Counted from the first letter of the stretch, positions 35,587-43,828 are shown. The stretch is 64,000 nt of DNA from Flavobacterium johnsoniae UW101 (GCF_000016645.1 NC_009441.1:1736001-1800000); one strand, 5' to 3'. Notes: generated by a model from the letters alone, not told the origin. Program-made: numbers and translations.

Positions 35587-35696
35587 GTATAGTTGTTTAA
35601 AATTATGTAAACGTACTTTAATTGTAAAAATTTTACAGGCAGTATGAGCTTTTTTTATGTCATTATAAGACATAAAGTATACATTGTAAAAAGGCA

Positions 35697-35732
35697 CAAA
35701 AAAACCGCCAGTCTTTCGAAAGGCGGTTTTTT
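35697..35732. terminator. Terminator after rng
   Basis: AAAACCGCC (35701-35709) pairs with GGCGGTTTT (35722-35730), with an A-run on the left that becomes a T-run on the - strand. Confidence 0.85.
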
Positions 35733-35735
35733 GTT

Positions 35736-37280
35736 TTATTCTGTAATAACATTTCCTTTTTTGTCGTAGAAATGGTATTCTAAATACGTGTAAGCGTCAC
35801 GAGGTATGATTTTCACCCATTTCTTATGTTCAAAAAACCATTTTGAACGTAATGATGGAAAACCTTTGCTGAGGTATGCAGCCACAAATGGGTGTGTATT
35901 AAGCACAACCTTATTATGGGTTTTTAAAAGTCTTTCTAAGTCAGAGGTGATCTTGTCAATTATTAATATTGGCGCTTCAATTTCACCATTAACTTTATTT
36001 GGATCTTCTTCTCTTGTTTTTATATTAACTTCTGGTCTTACTCGCTGTCTTGTAATCTGGACCAAACCAAACTTACTCGGCGGTAATATTTTATGCTTTG
36101 CTTTATCGTCGCTCATTTCTTCTCGCAAGAAGTCGAACAAAACTTTCCTGTTTTCTGGATTAGACATATCGATAAAATCAACTACGATTATACCGCCCAT
36201 ATCACGCAAGCGTAGTTGTCTTGCGATTTCTGCTGCGGCAATCATATTTACTTCCATGGCAGTATCTTCCTGATTGGTTGCTTTGTTAGAACGGTTTCCG
36301 CTGTTCACATCTATAACGTGAAGAGCCTCAGTGTGTTCTATGATAAGATAAGCACCTTTACTCATGGAGACAGTTCGGCCAAAAGAAGTTTTGATTTGTC
36401 TCTCTATATTGTATTTCTCAAAAATTGGAGTGTCATTTGATTGATAAAACTTAACAATCGATTGTTTTGAAGGTGCAATTTCCTGCAGATATTCCTTCGT
36501 TTGATGGTACAACTCTTCATCATCTATTTGAATACCGCTGAAGGTATCGTTGAATACATCTCTTAATATTGAAGAAGCTCTGTTAAGCTCTCCTAATACT
36601 TTTGATGGATGATGAGCAGTTGGTAATTTTTTACACATTGCAGACCATCTGCCAAGCAGGTTCTGCAAATCTTTTTCTAATTCGGCTACGTTTTTGCCTT
36701 CGGCTACTGTACGAACAATAACACCAAATCCTTTAGGTTTGATCGATAGAACAAGTTTTTTTAGACGATCCTTTTCTTTTTTGTCTTCTATTTTTTGAGA
36801 AATAGAAACTCGATCAGAAAAAGGAACTAGAACGATAAATCTTCCGGCAAGAGAAAGCTCAGCACTTATTCTTGGACCTTTGGTCGATATAGGTTCTTTA
36901 ACTACTTGAACTAAGACAGATTGATTGGCACTTAAAATATCAGTAATGATGCCATCTTTGTCAATCTCTTTTTCAAACTGAAAGGTTTTTAGGGAGAAAT
37001 CTTTTAATTTACCTGCGCTTACAAGTTTTATGAATTTCAGCTGAGAAGCTAGATTTGGACCTAAATCATGATAATGTAAAAAGGCATCTTTTTCGAAACC
37101 TACATTTACAAAAGCAGCATTAAGTCCGGCAACTGGTTTTCTGATTTTGGCAATAAAAATATCACCAACCTGAAAGTTGCTTTTTTCTTCTTCTTTGTGT
37201 AATTCAATTAGTTTTCCATCTTTTAATAAGGCAAAATCTACTGCTTCAGAACTAGATCTAATGATTAATTCTTTATTCAC
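35736..37280 (-). CDS. rng: Ribonuclease G/E family endoribonuclease
   Basis: Endoribonuclease for rRNA 5'-end maturation and mRNA decay. Start chosen at GTG 37280, giving VNKELIIRSSSEAVDFALLKDGKLIELH, the family's usual N-terminus; the longer frame to 37370 begins in repeat-like DNA and adds 30 unlikely residues. S1-like domain at about 30-120 (GDIFIAKIRKPVAGLNAAFVNVG), then the DNase I-like catalytic part with the magnesium aspartates in HVIDVNSGN and GGIIVVDFIDM. 514 residues, RNase G size; the long RNase E scaffold is absent. It follows hup and a small basic protein gene. Confidence 0.9.
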   Translation of the reverse strand: MNKELIIRSSSEAVDFALLKDGKLIELHKEEEKSNFQVGDIFIAKIRKPVAGLNAAFVNVGFEKDAFLHYHDLGPNLASQLKFIKLVSAGKLKDFSLKTFQFEKEIDKDGIITDILSANQSVLVQVVKEPISTKGPRISAELSLAGRFIVLVPFSDRVSISQKIEDKKEKDRLKKLVLSIKPKGFGVIVRTVAEGKNVAELEKDLQNLLGRWSAMCKKLPTAHHPSKVLGELNRASSILRDVFNDTFSGIQIDDEELYHQTKEYLQEIAPSKQSIVKFYQSNDTPIFEKYNIERQIKTSFGRTVSMSKGAYLIIEHTEALHVIDVNSGNRSNKATNQEDTAMEVNMIAAAEIARQLRLRDMGGIIVVDFIDMSNPENRKVLFDFLREEMSDDKAKHKILPPSKFGLVQITRQRVRPEVNIKTREEDPNKVNGEIEAPILIIDKITSDLERLLKTHNKVVLNTHPFVAAYLSKGFPSLRSKWFFEHKKWVKIIPRDAYTYLEYHFYDKKGNVITE

Positions 37281-37522
37281 ACTGTAAATTTTTATCCGTG
37301 AATTGGTTGTCGGTTGCTTGTTGATAGTTGTTGGTAAAGAAACCAAAAACCAAAAAACAAAAATCATCAACTTCTACAAGGATGGATTAAACAATATTTT
37401 TAACAGGTATTAACCCGGTGGAGTTAGTTATCAGTTTTCAGCGGCAGTAAGCAGTTTTAAGCTGCAAACTGTAATCTGTGACTTAGACTATCAAACTCCA
37501 ATTTCAATGAACGTTTAAAAAG

Positions 37523-37549
37523 AAAAAAGTAGTTTAAAACTACTTTTTC
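37523..37549 (-). terminator. Terminator overlapping the stop of the small basic protein gene
   Basis: AAAAAGTAGTTT (37524-37535) pairs with AAACTACTTTTT (37537-37548); on the - strand it ends in T-runs. The TAG stop codon of the 30-codon gene is inside the stem. Between here and rng (37281-37522) lies a CAGTTTTCAG-type repeat. Confidence 0.75.
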
Positions 37550-37632
37550 TTTTTGTGGCGGTTAGCTCTCGCTCTTTTCTTACGTTTGTGAGTAGCTACC
37601 TTATGTCTCTTTCTTTTTTTACCACTTGGCAT
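37540..37632 (-). CDS. Small basic ribosome-type protein (AURKAIP1/COX24 domain)
   Basis: A 30-codon gene: ATG at 37632, TAG at 37542-37540. The product begins MPSGKKRKRHKVATHKRKKR and continues with Arg, Ala, Asn and His to a KKKK end; 21 of 30 residues are Lys, Arg or His. KRxRxKVATHKRKKR is the AURKAIP1/COX24 pattern, the family that includes mitochondrial small-subunit protein mS38, so it is very probably a ribosomal component. It lies 28 bp after hup on the same strand and is likely co-transcribed with it. It is too short for most gene finders. Confidence 0.8.
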   Translation of the reverse strand: MPSGKKRKRHKVATHKRKKRARANRHKKKK

Positions 37633-37660
37633 ATCGTGTCAGATTTTATGTTAATTAATA

Positions 37661-37951
37661 TTATTTTGCTTCGTTGTTAGTTTTTACTCCTTCTACAAAT
37701 ACTTTTGCTGGTTTAAAAGCAGGGATGTTGTGTGCTGGAATTTTAATTGTAGTGTTTTTAGAGATATTTCTACCTGTTTTTTCAGCTCTGGTTTTTACAA
37801 TAAAACTACCAAAACCTCTTAGGTATACGTTGTCTCCTGTTTCTAAAGAAGTTTTAACTTCTTCCATAAAAGTTTCTACTGTTGCTTGAACATCTCCTTT
37901 TTCAAGACCTAATTTCTCTGAAATTTTCGCTACGATATCTGCTTTCGTCAT
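37661..37951 (-). CDS. hup: HU family DNA-binding protein
   Basis: 96-residue histone-like protein. MTKADIVAKISEKLGLEKGDVQATVETFMEEV is the dimerising helix pair, GDNVYLRGFGSFIVKTRAEKTGRN the beta-saddle with GFGSF, and KIPAHNIPAFKPAKVF the arm and C-terminal part; the Pro that intercalates into DNA is in KIPAHNIPAF. Binds DNA without strong sequence preference as a nucleoid protein (HU/IHF type). It has its own promoter (38001-38032) and precedes the COX24-type gene. Confidence 0.93.
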   Translation of the reverse strand: MTKADIVAKISEKLGLEKGDVQATVETFMEEVKTSLETGDNVYLRGFGSFIVKTRAEKTGRNISKNTTIKIPAHNIPAFKPAKVFVEGVKTNNEAK

Positions 37952-38000
37952 TTTCTTTCCTATTTTATTTTATAAATGGTGTACTATTTTTTTGAGTTTG

Positions 38001-38032
38001 CAAATATAGGAATTAAAAAAATAATTAATCAA
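38001..38032 (-). promoter_or_regulatory. Promoter of hup
   Basis: On the - strand TTG (38032-38030), 21 nt, TATATTTG (38008-38001) matches the Bacteroidetes consensus and lies 50 nt before the hup ATG. Confidence 0.7.
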
Positions 38033-38065
38033 GCTAATTCGTTAAATTTTAATTACATAAACATT

Positions 38066-38073
38066 TACTTTTG
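38066..38073 (+). promoter_or_regulatory. -7 element of mutY
   Basis: TACTTTTG fits TAnnTTTG and ends 18 nt before the mutY ATG. Its final TTG is in frame with mutY and looks like a start codon, but would lie upstream of the transcript. Confidence 0.6.
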
Positions 38074-38091
38074 CATTTTAAGGATTTGACG

Positions 38092-39126
38092 ATGAATTTT
38101 CATAACAGGCTGATAAAATGGTATTTACAAAACAAACGGGATCTTCCATGGCGAAAAACAGCCAATCCGTACCATATTTGGCTCTCAGAAATTATGCTGC
38201 AACAAACCAGAGTTGTGCAAGGAATGCCTTACTTTTTTGCTTTTACGCAAGAATTTCCAACTGTTTTTGACCTCGCAAATGCCTCCGAAGAACAAGTTTT
38301 AAAACTTTGGCAGGGACTGGGATATTACTCAAGAGCCAGAAATCTGCATAATACTGCTAAGTATATTGCTTATGAGCTAAATGGAGTTTTTCCTGAAACC
38401 TATAAAGAGCTGCTTAATTTAAAAGGTGTTGGTGAATATACTGCGGCTGCAATTGCTTCTTTTTCTTATAATGAAGCCGTTCCGGTCGTCGATGGCAATG
38501 TTTTTAGGGTGCTTTCCCGCTATTTTGATATAGAATCAGATATTGCACTCCCTGCGTCTAAAAAAGAATTTGCTGCGCTGGCTTATGAATTAATGCCTAA
38601 AAATGATCCGGCAACTTTTAATCAGGCAATTATGGAATTTGGTGCGCTGCAATGCGTGCCTAAAAGCCCCAATTGTACTATATGTATCTTTAATGAGAGC
38701 TGTCTGGCTTTACAAAAAAAGAAAGTCGACATTCTTCCTGTTAAATCCAAGAAGGTTAAAATTACCAATCGATTTTTTAATTATTTTGTTTTAGAAGATA
38801 GTTTAGGAAATACAGCTATACAAAAAAGAACAGCAAAAGGTATTTGGCATAATTTATACGAATTCCCGCTTTTAGAAACCAGTGAAATTGTAGATTTTGA
38901 TTATATTTCTAATGCAGTACAAAATCAGGTGTTTCCTGTATATACTATATTAAGTGTTGAAGAATGCGCTGAAGCTGCGGTAATACATAAGCTTTCACAC
39001 CAGCATCTGCATATTCAGTTTTGGAAAATTAAAATAAAGGAGAATATAAAGGAAGGAATTGAATTTGAAAAAATTAAAACTTTTCCTTTTCCTATTGTAA
39101 TTTATAATTTTATAGAGAAGTTATAA
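38092..39126 (+). CDS. mutY: A/G-specific adenine DNA glycosylase
   Basis: Removes adenine mispaired with 8-oxoguanine. Start set at ATG 38092 (MNFHNRLIKWYLQNKRDLPWRKT); an in-frame TTG at 38071 belongs to the promoter. Catalytic Glu in LSEIMLQQTRV, helix-hairpin-helix LKGVGEYTAAAIASF, catalytic Asp in VPVVDGNVFRVLSR, and the [4Fe-4S] cluster ligands Cys-x6-Cys-x2-Cys-x5-Cys in CVPKSPNCTICIFNESC. The C-terminal NUDIX-like domain that recognises 8-oxoG follows (KGIWHNLYEFPLLE). 344 residues, normal length. It is divergent from hup. Confidence 0.95.
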   Translation: MNFHNRLIKWYLQNKRDLPWRKTANPYHIWLSEIMLQQTRVVQGMPYFFAFTQEFPTVFDLANASEEQVLKLWQGLGYYSRARNLHNTAKYIAYELNGVFPETYKELLNLKGVGEYTAAAIASFSYNEAVPVVDGNVFRVLSRYFDIESDIALPASKKEFAALAYELMPKNDPATFNQAIMEFGALQCVPKSPNCTICIFNESCLALQKKKVDILPVKSKKVKITNRFFNYFVLEDSLGNTAIQKRTAKGIWHNLYEFPLLETSEIVDFDYISNAVQNQVFPVYTILSVEECAEAAVIHKLSHQHLHIQFWKIKIKENIKEGIEFEKIKTFPFPIVIYNFIEKL

Positions 39127-39127
39127 T

Positions 39128-39155
39128 AAAAAACCGACTGTCAAGTCGGTTTTTT
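39128..39155. terminator. Bidirectional terminator after mutY
   Basis: AAACCGACT (39131-39139) and AGTCGGTTT (39144-39152) form the stem, extended by A/T runs. It also serves the convergent membrane protein gene. Confidence 0.85.
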
Positions 39156-39157
39156 AT

Positions 39158-39397
39158 TTATACGCCTGCAGTCGCGTATTGAATTATTCTAACAACAATT
39201 CCAACAGCAAAACCAATTAAAGCCATATTACAGGCAGATTTTGCAGCTACAGGTTCGTCATTCTTTTTTACAAAGTAAATGATTGCTCCTGCCAGCGGAA
39301 TACAAAAGGATAATACTTTTAATCCAGTACTTAGATCCTGCTGCGATTTGTCGTTTTTCTTTTCGAATTCATCAAAATTTGAATTTCCTTCAGACAT
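39158..39397 (-). CDS. Small membrane protein of unknown function
   Basis: 79 residues: a polar, acidic N-terminus (EGNSNFDEFEKKNDKSQQD) and two short hydrophobic segments, about 29-43 (VLSFCIPLAGAIIYFV) and about 58-76 (CNMALIGFAVGIVVRIIQYA). The pattern of two helices split by a KKNDEPVAAKSA loop resembles many short inner-membrane proteins of flavobacteria. It follows the DUF2085 gene by 20 bp on the same strand, so the two may form an operon. Function unknown. Confidence 0.6.
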   Translation of the reverse strand: MSEGNSNFDEFEKKNDKSQQDLSTGLKVLSFCIPLAGAIIYFVKKNDEPVAAKSACNMALIGFAVGIVVRIIQYATAGV

Positions 39398-39417
39398 AAT
39401 TATATAGTTTTTAGTTG

Positions 39418-39762
39418 TTAATTTATAAAGAGGTGTTTAAAGAAATAGACAATCCAATAGGCAATAAAATCAGAAAGTCCGGCAAGTCCGTAACCGGCCA
39501 GGATGCCTGTAGAAAAGCGCAGGAAATTAGTGCTTTCTCTGTTAAAATAGGCTTGGGTTAAACCATCTATCATAGTTGGTGCAATAGCAAGCAAAGCCCA
39601 GTAAATATCGATTTTCATGAACCATAATAAAGGTATGAAAATGAAATAACCAACATAAATACCGGTACATCGGGCACAAAAAGGAAATTGCTTTCCTTTG
39701 TAAAAAAAAGATCTTTCGGGAAGTTTGTGACAACTTACAAATTCAATTTTTCTCATATCCAA
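39418..39762 (-). CDS. DUF2085 family membrane protein
   Basis: 114 residues with the DUF2085 signature: [30 protein letters not shown], where CHK, R-S-F and FCARCTGIY are the conserved points (a possible metal site from the Cys and His). Three hydrophobic helices follow ([50 protein letters not shown]). The family is found in many bacteria and archaea and has no established function. It lies between mutY and ssb but on the opposite strand. Confidence 0.8.
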   Translation of the reverse strand: MDMRKIEFVSCHKLPERSFFYKGKQFPFCARCTGIYVGYFIFIPLLWFMKIDIYWALLAIAPTMIDGLTQAYFNRESTNFLRFSTGILAGYGLAGLSDFIAYWIVYFFKHLFIN

Positions 39763-39953
39763 AAATACATTATTTTTCTTTTTAACAAAATATTATTAAG
39801 ACTTAATGCCTGTATTCATTTTTTAATGCTCAGAAAAAATTAAAATTTTCATTCATACTAAAAATAGTATTGTTTTGCTTAGGTTAAAGTATTTTCTTTG
39901 TCATCCTGCTTTACAATTTTTAGAAAAGCAGGAATTAATTTGCTAAAAAAATG

Positions 39954-39961
39954 TATCTTTG
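39954..39961 (+). promoter_or_regulatory. -7 element of the ssb-gldE-gldD operon
   Basis: TATCTTTG fits TAnnTTTG and ends 21 nt before the ssb ATG. Its TTG is in frame with ssb and gives a false, longer start. Confidence 0.6.
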
Positions 39962-39982
39962 GTAGAAATACCGCTATTAATT

Positions 39983-40423
39983 ATGAATGGAACATTAAAT
40001 AAAGTCATGCTTATTGGTCATTTGGGCGATGATGTGAAAATGCATTATTTTGATGGAGGAAACTGTATCGGGCGTTTTCAGCTGGCAACTAATGAAGTTT
40101 ATATTAATAAAACTACCAATGAGAAAATAACTTCTACAGAATGGCATAATTTGGTTGTGCGTAATAAAGCAGCTGAAATTTGCGAAAAATATCTTTCCAA
40201 AGGAGATAAAATATATGTTGAAGGACGTATAAAATCAAGGCAATGGCAGGCAGAAGATGGTACAACAAAATATACTACCGAAATTCAGGTGACTGAGTTT
40301 ACTTTCCTGACTACTAAAAAAGAAACTGCAAATCATAAACCAAATCAAGATCAGGAATCAGCAAAAAACACTAACTTTGATGCACCCAGCGAAGGCTTGC
40401 CAATAAATGACCTGCCTTTTTGA
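39983..40423 (+). CDS. ssb: Single-stranded DNA-binding protein
   Basis: 146 residues from ATG 39983 (MNGTLNKVMLIGHLGDDVKM); eight extra residues from a TTG at 39959 are rejected because that TTG belongs to the promoter. OB-fold domain at about 1-110 with TSTEWHNLVVRNKAAEICEKYLSKGDKIYVEGRIKSRQWQ-type core (here SKGDKIYVEGRIKSRQW), a disordered Asn/Gln-rich linker, and the protein-interaction tip ending INDLPF. Binds ssDNA in replication and repair. It is the first gene of an operon with gldE, 23 bp on, and gldD; the mutY-ssb-gldE-gldD neighbourhood is known from F. johnsoniae. Confidence 0.94.
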   Translation: MNGTLNKVMLIGHLGDDVKMHYFDGGNCIGRFQLATNEVYINKTTNEKITSTEWHNLVVRNKAAEICEKYLSKGDKIYVEGRIKSRQWQAEDGTTKYTTEIQVTEFTFLTTKKETANHKPNQDQESAKNTNFDAPSEGLPINDLPF

Positions 40424-40446
40424 TTGTTTAACTAATCTTATGTAAT

Positions 40447-41742
40447 TTGGACCCGGAGCCCAGTTTATTTTTTACTACAACTTTAGACACCAATTTAATT
40501 ATTGGTTTTGTCGGAATATTTATTTTGCTGTTTTTGTCAGCAATTGTTTCAGGTGCCGAAGTTGCACTTTTTTCTTTATCTCAAAAAGATATCGATGATA
40601 CTCTTCAGGAAAATGACTCAAAAGGAAAAATCATCTCCAACCTTTTAGACAGACCCAAAAAGCTCTTAGCGACGTTATTAGTAGCCAATAATTTTTTAAA
40701 TATTGGAGTTGTTATCCTGTTTTCTTTTATAGGAAGAAACATTTTTTCGGGCGTTGAGTCTCCTGTTTTAAAATTTATTTTAGAAGTAATCCTGGTTACT
40801 TTTTTTATTTTATTGTTTGGAGAAGTACTTCCAAAAGTATACGCCAGCCGAAACAATATTAAATTTGCCAAACGTTTTGCCTATTCCATTTCAATTTTAG
40901 ATAAATTACTGTCGCCAATTAGCTTGCCTATGCGCAGGGTTACTTTATATTTGCACAATAAATTAGGAAAACAAAAAAATAATTTTTCGATTAACCAGCT
41001 TTCTCAGGCTTTAGAATTAACAGATTCTGAAGGAACATCAACAGAAGAACAAAAAATTCTGGAAGGAATTGTTTCTTTTGGAAATACAGATACAAAGCAG
41101 GTTATGAGTCCGAGGATTGATATATTTGCTCTGGAAATAACAGAACCATTTTCTGCAATCTGCCCTAAAATAATCGAAAAAGGATTTTCGAGAATTCCGG
41201 TTTATCGTGATAATATTGACCAGATTGAAGGCGTTTTATTCGTAAAAGATTTATTGCCTCATATCGACAAAGACGATTTTGACTGGGCTTCTTTAATGCG
41301 CGAACCATTTTTTGTTCCTGAGAATAAAAAACTGGATAATCTGCTAAAAGATTTTCAAAGCCTAAAAAGTCATCTTGCTATTGTAGTAGACGAATATGGC
41401 GGTACATCAGGATTGGTTTCTCTTGAAGATGTAATCGAAGAAATAGTAGGGGATATAAGCGATGAATTTGATGACGAGAATTTGAATTTCTCTCAAATTG
41501 ACGAAAAGAATTTTCTTTTTGAAGGAAAAATAAATCTTAAAGATTTCTACAGAATTGTTGATGTTGATGAAGATGTATTTGAAGCCAGTAAAGGCGAAGC
41601 TGAAACTTTAGCCGGTTTTATTCTGGAAATTCTGGGTAATTTTCCTAAAAAAGATCAAAAAATAGCTTTTGAGAATTGTGTTTTTACAATAGAAACCGTT
41701 GACAAAAAGCGTGTAAAACAAATAAAAGTAACAATAGAATAA
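40447..41742 (+). CDS. gldE: Gliding motility-associated protein GldE
   Basis: 431 residues, TTG start (MDPEPSLFFTTTLD). N-terminal DUF21-type membrane domain (about 20-190) with FLSAIVSGAEVALFSLS and further helices; then two CBS domains (about 215-340, VMSPRIDIFALEI and FQSLKSHLAIVVDEYGGTSGLVSLEDVIEEIVGDI) and a CorC/HlyC-type C-terminal domain. This is the CorB/CorC-like architecture, but adjacency to gldD, directly behind with no gap, identifies the GldE type, needed for (or supporting) gliding. It is inner-membrane located. Metal-ion transport cannot be excluded. Confidence 0.88.
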   Translation: MDPEPSLFFTTTLDTNLIIGFVGIFILLFLSAIVSGAEVALFSLSQKDIDDTLQENDSKGKIISNLLDRPKKLLATLLVANNFLNIGVVILFSFIGRNIFSGVESPVLKFILEVILVTFFILLFGEVLPKVYASRNNIKFAKRFAYSISILDKLLSPISLPMRRVTLYLHNKLGKQKNNFSINQLSQALELTDSEGTSTEEQKILEGIVSFGNTDTKQVMSPRIDIFALEITEPFSAICPKIIEKGFSRIPVYRDNIDQIEGVLFVKDLLPHIDKDDFDWASLMREPFFVPENKKLDNLLKDFQSLKSHLAIVVDEYGGTSGLVSLEDVIEEIVGDISDEFDDENLNFSQIDEKNFLFEGKINLKDFYRIVDVDEDVFEASKGEAETLAGFILEILGNFPKKDQKIAFENCVFTIETVDKKRVKQIKVTIE

Positions 41743-42303
41743 ATGTTAAAAAAAATCCTTTCAGTAACTGCAATTTTGCTGACATTAACAGTCGTAAGCT
41801 GTAAAGACGATGTGCTGCCAAAACCTGCAGGTTTCCTGAGATTAGATTATCCGGAAGCTAAATACGTTAATTTTGAAAATAACTGCCCCTTTGTTTTTCA
41901 GATGAATGAAGACGCTGTTATTAAAGGCGAAAAAGACTGCGGATTTGCGATTACTTATCCAAAAATGAAAGCGACTATATATTTAACTTACAAACCTGTA
42001 AACGGTAATATTGAAAAGCTGTTAAAAGATGCGCAAAAGCTTACTTATGAGCACGTTATTAAAGCCGATGATATTTTAGAACAGCCTTATATAAATCCTG
42101 AAAAAAAGGTTTACGGAATGTTTTATCAGGTTGATGGTAATGCAGCGACAAACTCTCAGTTTTATGTTACAGACAGTACAAAACATTTTATAGCAGGATC
42201 GGTTTATTTTTATGCAAAACCTAATTTTGATTCGATTATGCCGGCAGCGAGTTATATCAAAAATGACATGCAGCGTATAATGGAAACTTTAAAGTGGAAA
42301 TAA
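41743..42303 (+). CDS. gldD: Gliding motility lipoprotein GldD
   Basis: 186 residues; lipoprotein signal MLKKILSVTAILLTLTVVSC with lipobox VVSC (Cys20). The start codon follows the gldE stop codon directly, so the two are translationally linked. The sequence KPAGFLRLDYPEAKYVNFENNCPFVFQMN, AIxKGEKDCGFAITYPKMKATIYLTYKPVN and HFIAGSVYFYAKPNFDSIMPA matches the GldD type. GldD is essential for F. johnsoniae gliding; its biochemical role is unknown. A strong terminator follows. Confidence 0.9.
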   Translation: MLKKILSVTAILLTLTVVSCKDDVLPKPAGFLRLDYPEAKYVNFENNCPFVFQMNEDAVIKGEKDCGFAITYPKMKATIYLTYKPVNGNIEKLLKDAQKLTYEHVIKADDILEQPYINPEKKVYGMFYQVDGNAATNSQFYVTDSTKHFIAGSVYFYAKPNFDSIMPAASYIKNDMQRIMETLKWK

Positions 42304-42320
42304 AAAATAATTAAGAAATA

Positions 42321-42351
42321 AAAAACGGCGTTCAATTGAACGCCGTTTTTG
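42321..42351. terminator. Bidirectional terminator after gldD
   Basis: AAAAACGGCGTTCAA and its reverse complement form a 15-bp perfect palindrome (42321-42350), usable on both strands. Confidence 0.88.
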
Positions 42352-42369
42352 TTTGGGTAAAGTTTAAAC

Positions 42370-42747
42370 TTAAGATTTAAAGTCTGAAACTTTGTATGTT
42401 TTTCCGTCTCCGGTTTCCTGAACAATTTTTGTTAAAGATTCTTGATTTTGAACCGTTTTATCAAAAGTAACCGTTGCTGTTTTTTTGTCGAAATCAACAG
42501 CAGCTTTTTCAACACCATCAAGATTCGATAATTCTTTTTCGATTGTTTTAGCGCATCCCATTGCACAAGTCATTCCTTCAATTTTAAAACTTGCAGTTTG
42601 TACATTTTCAGCAGCAATGGCTTTCTGTTGTCTAGCAGTTGTTTCTAATGGTTTTATATTAGCCAGATTTTTATCTTCTTCTTTTTTGCAGCTTACAAAT
42701 ACTAAACCTGCAATTGCTAATGAAGCAATGATCTTTGTAAATTTCAT
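42370..42747 (-). CDS. Heavy-metal-associated (HMA) domain lipoprotein
   Basis: 125 residues; lipoprotein signal with lipobox VSCKK (Cys20), a short linker, then an HMA domain (about 50-120). The metal loop is EGMTCAMGCAKTIE: the two cysteines are three residues apart (CxxxC), not two as in the usual GMTCxxC of copper chaperones. The remaining strands (AAVDFDKKTATVTFDKTVQNQESLTKIVQETG) are normal. It may carry copper or another soft metal in the envelope. It is a single gene, convergent with gldD. Confidence 0.82.
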   Translation of the reverse strand: MKFTKIIASLAIAGLVFVSCKKEEDKNLANIKPLETTARQQKAIAAENVQTASFKIEGMTCAMGCAKTIEKELSNLDGVEKAAVDFDKKTATVTFDKTVQNQESLTKIVQETGDGKTYKVSDFKS

Positions 42748-42782
42748 TATATATAATTTTAATTGAGTAATTGTGTACTTTG

Positions 42783-42790
42783 CAAAATTA
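42783..42790 (-). promoter_or_regulatory. -7 element of the HMA lipoprotein gene
   Basis: TAATTTTG on the - strand fits TAnnTTTG and lies 36 nt before the start codon. No clear -33 element is seen. Confidence 0.4.
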
Positions 42791-42848
42791 GTAAAAAACG
42801 AGAGGTCAGTTCATAAAAATAGTACAAATTTGCAGTAAAATAGTTTAT

Positions 42849-43715
42849 ATGAATGCAAAACAATTAAAGTGGGCTTACTTATTAATCTTGTCCTTAATTT
42901 GGGGAAGTTCTTTTATCTTAATCAAAAGAGGATTGGTTGGATTAACAGCAATTCAGGTTGGTTCGTTTAGAATTATTTTTGCAGCTCTCTTTTTATTAAT
43001 TGTCGGCTTTAAGAGTTTAGGAAAGATATCGCGCCGTCAATGGAAATTTGTTGCCATAACGTCTTTTTTTGGAACTTTTACTCCGGCCTTTCTGTTTGCT
43101 ATTGCCGAGACTGAAGTTGACAGTTCAATCGTGGCTATTTTGAATTCGCTTACGCCTTTAAATACTTTAGTGCTGGGAATTCTTATTTTCGGAATCCAGT
43201 TTCAAAAGCGGCAGGTTTTAGGTGTTTTTATTGGGCTTCTGGGATGTCTGCTTTTGGTTTTAAGCGGAGATTCTGCAGGAGGAACGCAAAATTACTTATA
43301 TGTTTTATTGGTAGTTATTGCAACGCTGAGTTATGCCATAAACGTTAATTTGATCAAGAAATATTTATCTGATTTAAATTCGCTGAGTATCACAACAGGA
43401 AATTTTGCCATACTGCTTATTCCGGCTTTGATTATTTTGAGTACTACCGATTTTTCTCAGAGAATGCATATTCAGGAAGCGCAGCATTCTATTTTGTTTG
43501 TAATGATTTTGGGAGTTTTAGGAACCGGAATTGCGAATGTTTTGTTCTTTAAATTAATTCAGATTTCATCTCCTGTATTTGCAACTTCAGTAACGTATTT
43601 AATTCCAATTGTAGCTTTCTTTTGGGGCTTATTAGACAATGAAATGCTTACGCCGATTCAGTTTTTTGGTGCTTTTATTATTTTAATTGGAGTGTATTTA
43701 TCGGCTAAGAAATAG
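42849..43715 (+). CDS. EamA family (DMT superfamily) transporter
   Basis: 288 residues, ten predicted membrane helices in two EamA repeats. The first repeat begins WAYLLILSLIWGSSFILIKRGL with the family's WGSSFI motif; the second begins at about 150 (NYLYVLLVVIATLSYAINVNLIKKYL). Likely exporter of metabolites such as amino acids or nucleosides; the substrate is unknown. Short cytoplasmic loops, no extra domains. It stands alone, followed by intergenic repeats and a terminator. Confidence 0.88.
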   Translation: MNAKQLKWAYLLILSLIWGSSFILIKRGLVGLTAIQVGSFRIIFAALFLLIVGFKSLGKISRRQWKFVAITSFFGTFTPAFLFAIAETEVDSSIVAILNSLTPLNTLVLGILIFGIQFQKRQVLGVFIGLLGCLLLVLSGDSAGGTQNYLYVLLVVIATLSYAINVNLIKKYLSDLNSLSITTGNFAILLIPALIILSTTDFSQRMHIQEAQHSILFVMILGVLGTGIANVLFFKLIQISSPVFATSVTYLIPIVAFFWGLLDNEMLTPIQFFGAFIILIGVYLSAKK

Positions 43716-43753
43716 ATTTCTTGAGTTATGAATTATGAGTTATGAGTGCAATG

Positions 43754-43778
43754 GGCTTCGACTTCGCTCAGCCTGACA
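43754..43778. repeat. Interspersed 25-bp motif, copy 2
   Basis: Second copy of the motif around GACTTCGCTCAGCCTGACA, compared with 9257-9281. It is preceded by AATTATGAGTTATGAG, a short direct repeat, in the same gap. Confidence 0.7.
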
Positions 43779-43828
43779 AAAAACTCGCCAAAAGTTTAAG
43801 ATGCTCAGAATGAAAAAACGAGAAATAA

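Noticed and set aside
35587..35697. Longer start for the secreted unknown protein
   Set aside because: It would place 37 residues before a clear signal peptide.
37281..37370. Extra 30 residues at the N-terminus of rng
   Set aside because: They are encoded by repeat-like DNA; RNase G proteins start at VNKELIIRSS in this group.
38071..38091. TTG start giving seven more residues for mutY
   Set aside because: The TTG is the end of the -7 box TACTTTTG; the ATG at 38092 matches the family N-terminus.
39959..39982. TTG start for ssb
   Set aside because: Part of the -7 box TATCTTTG; SSB proteins begin at MNGTLNKV here.
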